From: Henricia sp. BOLD:AAB3569
Lineage: Eukaryota; Echinodermata; Asteroidea; Spinulosida; Echinasteridae
DNA: 64,000 nucleotides
Reading direction: 5' to 3'
Assembly: GCA_037783545.1 (NCBI GenBank)
Contig: JBBELK010000010.1
Location: forward strand, 248,001-312,000
Shown here: positions 55,618-64,000 of the stretch, piece after piece
How positions within the stretch are numbered: the first letter of the stretch is position 1
Layout of the letters: each line of letters opens with the position of its first letter
Program-made: the position numbers and the translations under genes
The notes under the pieces: generated by a model
Told to the model about the DNA's origin: nothing
The model's database searches: none
The model's input: the letters and a program-made list of their open reading frames with translations, nothing else

Positions 55618-57582
55618 GGCTGTTCCGATTCGGGTCGGAACAGCCTTTGTTTTCGTTACGATTTTTTTGGCTGTTCCGATTCGGGTCGGAACAGCCTTTG
55701 TTTTCGTTACGATTTTTTTTTTATTTTTTTTTATTCTTTTCCTTCTTCCACTTTTTTCAGACGCTATTTCGGACACTTGCACATTGATGATTGACTTCAA
55801 ACTTCACATGGACATTGGTCACTATGTGAAGTTGTGCACAGTACTAATGACGTCATGATGACGTCATCACGTGTCAGATTAAAGGGGTATGAAGTTTAAT
55901 AATTTAAATATTCAAAAATCAATAAAAATTCAACCGTTTGACCTACGATCTTGATTCCTTCGCCATATACGATGACTAACAAAAGTCTTTAAGATGCGCA
56001 CACGCCTTGACCTTTGACCTCGTTTCCTATTGGTCAAACAGATTTTGCCTTGCCATTTGAAAGTGGTGCAAGATATTTGGACAAAGTCACTTGTGTTACA
56101 CTTCGACTAGGGTGGGGTATCTAAAAAATATGTTGGTGACCTTTGACCTTGCTCACTTCCGGTCGAAACCGGAAGTGGCCCTTAGTTTGAAAGTGAAAGG
56201 AGGTATTGAGATGGGGTCAATGGTGTTATTACCAGAGGCCCTTAAGCTTTCCAAAAATATAAGTGATGACGTCATCGTACGAAATAGCGCCCTCTACCGA
56301 CAAGATGATTACGTAATTAAATATTAAAAAATCAATAAAAAATCAACTGTTTGACCTACGATCTTGATTCCTGTGGCATATACGATCACTAACAAATGTC
56401 TTTAAGATGCGCACAGGGCTTGACCTTTGACCTCGTTTCCTATTGGTCTAACAGATTTTGCCTTGCCATTTGAAAGTGGTACAAGATATCTGGATGTGGT
56501 CAACTGTATTATACTTCGACCTAGGGTGGTGTATCCAAAAAATATGGTCGTGACCTTTGACCTTGCTCACTTCTGGTCGAAACCGGAAGTGGCCCTTAGT
56601 TTGAAAGTGGTAGGAGGTATTGAGATGGGGTCAATGGTGTTATTATCGGAGGCCCTTAAGCTTTCCAAAAATATAAGTCATGACGTCATCGTACGAAATA
56701 GCGCCCTCTATCGACAATATGATTACGTAATGAAATATTGGAAAATCAATAAAAAATCAACCGTTTGACCTACGATCTTGATTCCTTCGCCATATACGAT
56801 GATTAACAAGGGTCTTTGAGATGCGCACACCCCTTGACCTTGGACCTTGTTTCCTATTGGTCAAACAGATTTTGCCTTGCCATTTGAAAGTGGTACAAGA
56901 TATCTGGATGTGGTCAACTGTATTACACTTCGACCTAGGGTGGTGTATCCAAAAAATATAGTCGTGACCTTTGACCTTGCTCACTTCTGGTCGAAACCGG
57001 AAGTGGCCCTTAGTTTGAAAGTGGTAGGAGGTATTGAGATGGGGTCAATGGTGTTATTATCAGAGGCCCTTAAGCTTTCCAAAAATATAAGTGATGACGT
57101 CATCGTACGAAATAGCGCCCTCTATCGACAATATGACTACGTAATGAAATATTGGAAAATCAATAAAAAATCTACCGTTTGACCTACGAAATTGATTTCT
57201 TCTGCATATACGATCACTAACAAATGTCTTTAAGATGCGCACATGGCTTGACCTTTGACCTCGTTTCCTATTGGTCAAACAGATTTTGCCTTGCCATTTG
57301 AAAGGGGTACAATATATCACGATGGTGTCAACTGTGTTACACTTCGACTAGGGTGGGGTATCCAAACATATAGCAACACCTTTGACCTTCCCTACATGTC
57401 AGATTAAAGGGGCATGTAATAATATTCGATATTTAAAAATCGATAAAAACTCAACCGTTTGACATACGATCGTGATTTCTTCATATACGATCACTAACAA
57501 AGGTCATTCCGAACACCATATATGTTTATAAAAAGGAGGGGAACAGCCATGTGTTCGTTGTCAAGAACGAACACAGGTCTAG
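55618..57582 (+). mobile_element. Helentron/HINE-like copy 1
   Basis: The 5' end carries a hairpin (ggctgttccga / tcggaacagcc, 55618-55645) repeated 51 bp later at 55669. The 3' end carries ggaacagcc, the inverted partner of the 5' ggctgttcc, then a 10-bp-stem hairpin (tgtgttcgtt / aacgaacaca) and CTAG at 57579-57582 followed by T. Asymmetric terminal inverted repeats with a 3' hairpin and CTRR|T are the signature of Helitron/Helentron elements. The interior has four diverged units of about 412-415 bp. No Rep/helicase is present, so it is non-autonomous. Confidence 0.65.
55848..55873. promoter_or_regulatory. Double CRE plus E-box, first of four copies
   Basis: Two perfect TGACGTCA octamers at 55848-55855 and 55859-55866, with starts 11 bp apart, are followed by CACGTG at 55868-55873. 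The same arrangement recurs at 57705-57730, 59004-59029 and 59883-59908, once per Helentron-like unit leader. TGACGTCA is the CREB/ATF consensus and CACGTG a bHLH site. Function is not shown. Confidence 0.5.
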
Positions 57583-59305
57583 TTTTTTTATTCTTTTCCT
57601 TCTTCCACTTTTTTCAGACGCTATTTCGGACACTTGCACATTGATGATTGACTTCAAACTTCACATGGACATTGGTCACTATGTGAAGTTGTGCACAGTA
57701 CTAATGACGTCATGATGACGTCATCACGTGTCAGATTAAAGGGGTATGAAGTTTAATAAATTAAATATTCAAAAATCAATAAAAATTCAACCGTTTGACC
57801 TACGATCTTGATTCCTTCGCCATATACGATGACTAACAAAAGTCTTTAAGATGCGCACACGCCTTGACCTTTGACCTCGTTTCCTATTGGTCAAACAGAT
57901 TTTGCCTTGCCATTTGAAAGTGGTGCAAGATATTTGGACAAAGTCACTTGTGTTACACTTCGACTAGGGTGGGGTATGTAAAAAATATGTTGGTGACCTT
58001 TGACCTTGCTCACTTCCGGTCGAAACCGGAAGTGGCCCTTAGTTTGAAAGTGAAAGGAGGTATTGAGATGGGGTCAATGGTGTTATTACCAGAGGCCCTT
58101 AAGCTTTCCAAAAATATAAGTGATGACGTCATTGTACGAAATAGCGCCCTCTACCGACAAGATGATTACGTAATTAAATATTCAAAAATCAATAAAAAAT
58201 CAACTGTTTGACCTACGATCTTGATTCCTGTGGCATATACGATCACTAACAAATGTCTTTAAGATGCGCACAGGGCTTGACCTTTGACCTCGTTTCCTAT
58301 TGGTCTAACAGATTTTGCCTTGCCATTTGAAAGTGGTACAAGATATCTGCATGTGGTCAACTGTATTACACTTGGACCTAGGGTGGTGTATCAAAAAAAT
58401 ATGGTCTTGACCTTTGACCTCGTTTCCTATTGGTCTAACAGATTTTGCCTTGCCATTTGAAAGTGGTACAAGATATTTGCATGTGGTCAACTGTATTACA
58501 CTTGGACCTAGGGTGGTGTATCCAAAAAATATGGTCGTGACCTTTGACCTCGTTTCCTATTGGTCTAACAGATTTTGCCTTTCCATTTCAAAGTGGTACA
58601 AGATATCTGCATGTGGTCAACTGTATAACACTTCGACCTAGGGTGGTGTATCCAAAAAATATGGCCGTGACCTTGACCTTCCCCACATGTCAGATTAAAG
58701 GGGCATGTAATAATATTCAATATTTAACAATCGATAAAAACTCAACCGTTTGACCTACGATCGTGATTTCTTCATATACGATCACTAACAAAGGTCATCC
58801 CGAACACCATATATGTTTATAAAAAGGAGGGGAACAGCCATGTGTTCGTTGTCAAGAACGAACACAGGTCTAGTTTTTTTTTTTTTTTATTCTTTTACTT
58901 CTTCCACTTTTTTCAGACGCTATTTCGGACACTTGCACATTCATGATTGACTTCAAACTTCACATGGACATTGGTCACTATGTGAAGTTGTGCACAGTAC
59001 TAATGACGTCATGATGACGTCATCACGTGTCAGATTAAAGGGGCATGAAGTTTAATAAATTAAATATTCAAAAATCATTAAAAAATCAACCGTTTGACCT
59101 ACGATCTTGATTCCTTCGCCATATACGATGACTAACAAGGGTCTTTGAGATGCGCACACCCCTTGACCTTGGACCTCGTTTCCTATTGGTCAAACAGATT
59201 TTGCCTTGTCATTTGAAAGTGGTACAAGATATCAAGATGGGGTCAACTGTGTTACACTTCGACTAGGGTGGGGTATCCAAAAAATATGGCGGTGACCTTT
59301 GACCT
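56008..59305. promoter_or_regulatory. Twelve perfect DR1-type nuclear receptor sites
   Basis: tgacctttgacct, the complement of AGGTCA-A-AGGTCA, starts at 56008, 56137, 56421, 56551, 56965, 57249, 57865, 57994, 58278, 58408, 58538 and 59293. DR1 is the classical element for RXR, HNF4 and COUP-TF type receptors. In addition cacttccggt-cgaa-accggaagtg, an inverted pair of ETS-type motifs, lies at 56154-56177 and 58011-58034. The motifs are part of the repeat unit, so they may be passengers. Confidence 0.5.
57583..58873 (+). mobile_element. Helentron/HINE-like copy 2 (5' end lacking)
   Basis: It begins directly at the T-run after the CTAG of copy 1 and repeats the interior from the cttcttccacttttttcaga leader onward. 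It ends with the same ggaacagcc, hairpin and CTAG (58870-58873). A 130-bp segment (gacctcgtttcctattggtc through atggtcgtga) is locally triplicated at 58280-58670. The 5' double hairpin is absent. Confidence 0.65.
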
Positions 59306-60443
59306 TGCTCACGTCCGGTTGAAACCGGAATTGGGCTATATAGACTGTGCACTACTAATAGGGAAACGCGAAATTGAGTATTTCACTTGTACACAGGCAA
59401 TGGCCTATTGACTGTGCACTTCGAGGAAACATGAAAATACGTATTTTGGTTGTACACAGGCAATGCCCATTGACTGTGTACTTCGAGGAAACGAGATAAT
59501 ACGTATTTTGGTTGTACACAGGCAATGGCCCATTGACTGTGTACTTCGAGGAAACGGAATAATACGTATTTTGTTTGTACACAGGCAATGGCCTATTGAC
59601 TGTGCACTGCGAGGAAACATGAAAATACGTATTTTGGTTGTACACAGGCAATGGCCCATTGACTGTGTACTTCGAGGAAACGGGATAATACGTATTTTGT
59701 TTGTACACAGGCAATGGCCTATTGACTGTGCACTGCGAGGAAACTGGAGAATGATTATTTCGCGTATACACAGGCGTCTTATTGACTGTGCACTCCAAGG
59801 AAACAGGAACATTGCACATTGATGGTTGACTTCAAACTTCACATGGACATTGGTCACTATGTTAAGTTGTGCACAGTACTAATGACGTCATGATGACGTC
59901 ATCACGTGTCAGATTAAAGGGGCATGAAGTTTAATCAATTAAATATTCAAAAATCATTAAAAATTCAACCGTTTGACCTACGATCTTGATTCCTTCGCCA
60001 TATACGAGGGTCTTTGAGATGCGCACACCCCTTGACCTTGGACCTCGTTTCCTATTAGTCAAACAGATTTTGCCTTGCCATTTGCGTACACGCGACGCGC
60101 CCGCCTTCGCGCGCACACAACCCTACAAAGACGCGCAACTTGTTCGAAGTAAACAAATGCAGCTTCAGCAACAACAAAAACATACAGTTCATTCAGTGGA
60201 AGCCCCCCAGCTATGGCGGATGTACAGGGTAGAAGACCTTATTACCGGATTGGTGTATACGATGACTAACAAGGGTCTTTGAGATGCGCACACCCCTTGA
60301 CCTTGGACCTCGTTTCCTATTGGTCAAACAGATTTTGCCTTGCCATTTGAAAGTGGTACAAGATATATCCCGAACACCATATATGTTTATAAAAAGGAGG
60401 GGAACAGCCATGTGTTCGTTGTCAAGAACGAACACAGGTCTAG
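58874..60443 (+). mobile_element. Helentron/HINE-like copy 3 with internal VNTR
   Basis: Starts with the same leader after the CTAG of copy 2 and ends with hairpin and CTAG at 60440-60443. The interior is disturbed by a 63-bp tandem repeat (59390-59815) and a unique piece near 60085-60250. A second partial leader (gacttcaaacttcacatgga) follows the tandem repeat, so the copy is itself mosaic. Confidence 0.6.
59391..59815 (+). repeat. 63-bp tandem repeat
   Basis: acacagg recurs at 59391, 59454, 59516, 59579, 59642, 59705 and 59768, a period of 62-63 bp over about seven units (acacaggcaatggcccattg, actgtgtacttcgaggaaac, then ataatacgtattttggttgt). Because 63 is a multiple of three and the unit lacks stops in several frames, frames of 119-154 codons stay open on both strands. 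No protein is implied. Confidence 0.9.
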
Positions 60444-60639
60444 TTAAATTTGGTATTCGGTTAGTAGGTGTGTGCCAACCATGGGTTACAGGGTGCAGGT
60501 TTTTGTGGAGCATAAATAGAAGTCGCGCATAAAGATAATGTATGAGTAGTGTGTAAGTAGTGTATCAGTAGTGTAGGTGTGTATCATTAGTGTATAAGTA
60601 ATGTATGAATATGTACAAGTAATACGACCTAAATAAGAC

Positions 60640-61260
60640 GTCTTTTTCCCAATTGGTTCCAATTGAGGAGTGCCAAAACTCAATTGGTAAAATGTCCCAA
60701 TTGGTAATGAATTGGATTGAAATGGTTTCGGTTGGTTCTTCAATTGGATTGAAATGGTTTCGGTTGGTTCATGAATTGGATTGAAATGGTTTCGGTAGGT
60801 TCATGAATTGGATTGAAATGGTTTCGGTTGGTTCTTCAATTGGATTGAAATGGTTTCGGTTGGTTCATGAATTGGATTGAAATGGTTTCGGTTGGTTCTT
60901 CAATTGGATTGAAATGGTTTCGGTTGGTTCATGAATTGGATTGAAATGGTTTCGGTAATTCTTCAATTGGATTGAAATGGTTTCGGTTGGTTCTTCAATT
61001 GGATTGAAATGGTTTCAGTTGATTATTTGGATTCTTTGAATTGGTTTGTGAATTGGTTTGTGAATTGGTATTGAATTGGTTTGAATTGGTTTGTATTGGT
61101 CCAATTGAAAAAAACGTCCCAATTCCGCATTCAAACCAATTCAAACCAATTGATATCCAATTGGAAAGTGAATTGGTTCCAATTTGTAAATGAATTGGTC
61201 AGTGAATTGGTTTGAATCGGTAAATGAATTGGTTCCAATTGGAAAACCAATTGGCCGTTT
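60640..61260 (-). repeat. 32-bp minisatellite, distal array
   Basis: About nine units of gattgaaatggtttcggttg followed by gttcttcaattg (or gttcatgaattg) at 60700-61030, flanked by looser caattggt/aattggtt repeats. It has the same orientation as the reverse arm at 54545-55385 and adjoins the right terminus of the composite unit. Confidence 0.9.
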
Positions 61261-61324
61261 TCAGTAGGGACTGACTAAAGCTGACGATGCAAGCAGCAAG
61301 GTGGCGTGTAAACATGTAACCTAC

Positions 61325-62387
61325 GCTTTACAGTCACTTCGCCCCATGTCAGTTCGCCCCATACCACATCGCACCATTACCACTTCGCCCTGTCGCCACT
61401 TCGCCCCCTTACCACTTCGCCCCACCTATGCTATTTAGCCGGCAGTCAATTTTTAAAAAAGGAAAAGAGTATGCCTTATTAACTTACACTGCGCCACTGG
61501 TTTTATGAATTGATGTTTAAAAAAAACACGTCTGTAATTGATCACGTTCAAATGACGTCACTTTCTACAAATTGCCACGTGCATCATGATTTTTGAGCGT
61601 ATTTTGTTTTGTGTCGCGCATCGGTTGCGCGCGCCGTATTTCGAACAAATTTTGAGCAACACACGCGCGTGTGTGTGCGCGTACTTTATATGGCATTTGT
61701 TATGCAGTAGCATTTTTTCCTACGAAGATGGCCCAAAAGTCAATAGGTCCAACAAGATTTAATTTTCATCCAATTCGATTTAAGCCGAATTTGAGTGCAG
61801 TTAATTAAAGCAAGAATTGACATTAAAGCAAGAGTTGACATGTTTTTGTTTTGTTTTTTCTTTGTTTAGTTTGCAAGCAATCGAAAAATAAAAATCTTAA
61901 ATCCAATTTTAATCTACCATTTTTTGCCCGTTTTCCAAACGCCCTGTATTGACCCCCTTCGAACACGTGCAAATACGCCATTTTGGGAGTCAAATAATGC
62001 TGAGTCATTGTAGAAGCGATGTGCGTGCGCTTACACTGGGCCGGGTGTTATTGTGTCATATAGACTAAAGGAAAACAGTTTGCTAAAAGCTGTGAGAATT
62101 TGCCCCGACTGAATCGTTCAAAAAGTGGACGCAATTAAATGAGACCTCACCTTCAAATGAGACCTCAACGAAAAAAAATATACGGACGGTTACTTGTTAT
62201 TAGACTCTTTTCCCTTTTTTTTAAACTGACTGCCGGCTAAATAGCATAGGTGGGGCGAATTGGCAATGGGGCGATGGGGCGAAGTGCCAATGGGGCGAAG
62301 TGCTATGGGGCGAAGTGCCAATGGGGCGAAGTGGAAATGGGGCGAACTGACATGGGGCGAAGTGGAAATGGGGCGAAGCGTCCGACA
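61325..62387. mobile_element. FB/TU-like element with 16-bp subrepeats, copy 3
   Basis: The left arm (61329-61466) is a run of cacttcgccccattac-type units followed by atgctatttagccggcagtc. The right arm (62203-62387) is the inverse: gactgccggctaaatagcat followed by about eight units of 16 bp (aatggggcgaagtgcc). The 736-bp centre has no recognised gene but holds the inverted copy of 20219-20277. The arm structure is like sea urchin TU and Drosophila FB elements. It has truncated the left end of the following repeat. Confidence 0.75.
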
Positions 62388-62390
62388 GCA

Positions 62391-62935
62391 ACTTTGTGCC
62401 TAAGCTTTGCTTCATAATGACGGATTACTTGTTCTGCAAGACATACTATTGTTCGTTTGGATGTAAAATCAATAAAAGGTGACATTTTTCAACTTTGAAG
62501 ATTTCATTGCAATAAATCACAGACAGAGGGCGCTGTTTTGAGTGCATCACATAAGGGAAAAGTTAAGAAAAAACATAAGACTTCAAGTTAGACTTGTGGC
62601 AAATTGCTGCAGTTTCTACGCTCAGTTTTGTCATGGCTTACAGCAGGCAACATGTAAAACAAACTCAAACAGCCATGGATCACAAAAGTTTCAGGAAAAT
62701 TGAGAAAAAAGTGGAATCTTTTGTGCACTGTTCAATTCGATTTTTTTGTGTTTGCCTCTTGTGACGTCGTGACCTTGGTCATGAATATGCATATTTGCAT
62801 TAGCATAAAAACTAAAAACCTTTGTTTTAACCCCCAAAGCAAGCTCCAAATAGGATTTTTATGACTTTAACTGAGTGAAGTGGTTTTAAAGCATAGATTT
62901 CATTGATAAAAATCCTAAATGAGGGGCCCTTTAAG
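62391..62935. mobile_element. Interspersed element with CTTTAAAGGGCC ends, copy 2 (left-truncated)
   Basis: Nearly identical to 37352-37937 from the caactttgtgcctaagcttt block onward and ending ggggccctttaa. The first about 40 bp of the family are missing where the FB/TU-like element abuts. A small deletion relative to copy 1 lies after catcacataagg. Confidence 0.8.
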
Positions 62936-62947
62936 GCAGCCTCAGGG

Positions 62948-63412
62948 CTGGGTAATTGTCAATTTTCTTTGTTATGTTTGGTTTTTTTTTGTTTTATCAA
63001 ATTTATACCCCGAAAACCTTGTAAACAGTAATATCGTAAAACCAGCATCAGTATCTGCATGGCCAAGTTGATCTAATGACGCCATCGGTTTTTTGAGTCA
63101 TCTCGTGGCACCCACCTCGGATCTACATGTAATGCTTGAATGTAAAGTTTTTAGCATGACAAAGTTGCTGGAGAGAGTAAAAACTGCATTTTCAATGATT
63201 CTTTTATCATTAAATTTTGCAGGCTATACCCGGTAATTATCAAATACGTTAGATTATATGGGGGGAATACAACAGACTAAACTTAAAATATCACCCTTTT
63301 GTAAGCAGTTGTGGATATTACAACATTGACCATTGAATTTGTCATGCTAAAAACTTCATCTTCAACCATACATGTATATCCATTTCGAGGTGGGTGCCCG
63401 GAAACTCATTTT
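62948..63412. mobile_element. Foldback element, copy 2 (one arm mostly deleted)
   Basis: Shares the leader gggtaattgtcaattttctt and the right arm (caaatacgttagattat, attgaccattgaatttgtca, cgaggtgggtgccc) with 47851-48600. The left arm is cut short after agcatgacaaagtt, so it can no longer fold fully. Confidence 0.65.
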
Positions 63413-63451
63413 CTAGGCACTTTTGTGGGTATAAGCGTCGGAGGAAACAGT

Positions 63452-63877
63452 ACAACTCGTACTCGGGACAACTCAAACCCGGGACAACTCGAACCCAGTC
63501 CATCGTCATGATCGTGTACGCGCGTACCACTTTATGAAACCGTTTCATCGACTTCCTTTTCTGCAGATAATTTATTACCGGCACTTTTGCTCCTACTTCG
63601 AATGACACTTTTACCGCCCCTTTTGGAGACTTTTTGGCCACATTCTGCCACAACTTTTTCTGGAAATTTTCCTGGGACATTTGCCAGGATTTTTACCAGG
63701 AATGTGTTGCCAATTGAATGTTGCCGTGATTTTAGTCGCAACTTTGCTGCGATGTTTGCTGGAACTTTTGCTGTTTTTTTTAATGTTTCGCAGGATGTTT
63801 AAAAATTTAAAACAAAATGATAACAAAAAATAAGGTTAGAGTTGTCTCGGGTTCGAGTTGTCCCGGGTACGAGTTGT
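63452..63877. mobile_element. Element with acaactcgtacycggg termini
   Basis: acaactcgtactcgggacaa at 63452 with a second gggacaactc unit is matched inversely by gggttcgagttgtcccgggt and acgagttgt ending at 63877. The 426-bp unit has an interior of degenerate gcaacttttgctggaa-like words that keep minus-strand frames open. No recognisable product. Confidence 0.6.
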
Positions 63878-64000
63878 TCAGCATTCGCGTCACACAGCCT
63901 AAATTATTGTACACTAAAAATTCAACAAATGGTGCACAAGTGTAAAATGAAATTTTTCATATTTGGCAAAAAAATGACGATGCGACATAAGAATTGACAG
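63878..64000. other. Right edge, nothing recognised
   Basis: Short AT-rich tail of the window without a supported feature. Confidence 0.5.

Larger units (their letters stand above)
53482..61268. mobile_element. Composite 7.8-kb unit bounded by CCCTACTGAAAACG ends
   Basis: ccctactgaaaacgacc at 53482 and ggccgttttcagtaggg ending at 61268 form a terminal inverted repeat of about 17 bp with one mismatch. Next to both termini lies similar AATTGG-rich minisatellite, and the tandem Helentron-like copies lie between. This suggests one large foldback-type element that gained insertions, or two related elements that face each other. No target duplication is evident. Confidence 0.5.

Noticed and set aside
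56091-58753. Repeated frames starting MTSFPIGLTDFALPFESGTR and similar
   Set aside because: They recur with the 412-415-bp repeat unit of the Helentron-like copies, begin at different offsets, and overlap motif-dense non-coding sequence on a mosaic background.
59355-59857. Frames of 150 and 154 codons on the minus strand and 119 on the plus strand
   Set aside because: All coincide with the 63-bp tandem repeat, whose length keeps several frames open. No start, splice or family evidence.

Overview
This window looks like intronic and intergenic DNA from a repeat-rich, AT-rich marine invertebrate genome. An invertebrate deuterostome (echinoderm, hemichordate or amphioxus) is my best guess. The basis is the constant tacatgtac runs, the gggcccaatttca-type MITE, Tc1/mariner elements, GT-AG spliced exons and the absence of any dense coding layout. 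The species cannot be fixed from the sequence alone. I see no rRNA, no intact tRNA gene, no CRISPR array and no virus-like gene.

The main host gene lies on the minus strand. Seven short exons with canonical splice sites and fully compatible phases can be chained: 43987-43930, 43772-43653, 42327-41820, 7889-7770, 7383-7155, 4850-4633 and 3070-2843. They would encode a protein of about 492 residues whose N-terminal half carries a ParB/sulfiredoxin-like fold (PPEEL motif near residue 72, GGNH motif at residues 126-129). The third intron would be about 34 kb and makes up over half of the window. Exon 3 as sequenced has a frame break. The last codons and the stop lie inside a MITE with a 4-bp target duplication.

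The 34-kb intron holds three complex satellite arrays built of monomers rich in ACGT: 9330-12672 (hexameric higher-order unit of about 869 bp), 37950-39600 (trimeric unit of about 280 bp) and 39600-41095 (about 355 bp). Between them lie many non-autonomous DNA elements: a 898-bp MULE-like foldback with a 9-bp target duplication (20681-21578), a 2.5-kb foldback with a MITE in one arm only (32172-34663), a nested same-family pair (28089-29834), and Tc1- and pogo-like MITEs (31078-31779).

From 44 kb to the end there is no further convincing host gene. A complete 1.63-kb Tc1/mariner element (48914-50541) has near-identical 145-bp TIRs and an open transposase whose first two catalytic Asp residues are replaced. 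From 53482 to 61268 there is a 7.8-kb composite: 32-bp minisatellite arrays in inverted orientation surround three tandem Helentron/HINE-like copies. Those copies carry twelve perfect DR1 nuclear-receptor-type sites, paired CREs with an E-box, and inverted ETS motifs. A foldback element with 16-bp tandem subrepeats in its arms (61325-62387), reminiscent of sea urchin TU/Drosophila FB elements, follows. Related copies lie at 8.3 kb and 42.6 kb.

Most open frames in the window are by-products of repeats. Only the ParB-like exons and the Tc1 transposase are supported as protein-coding.
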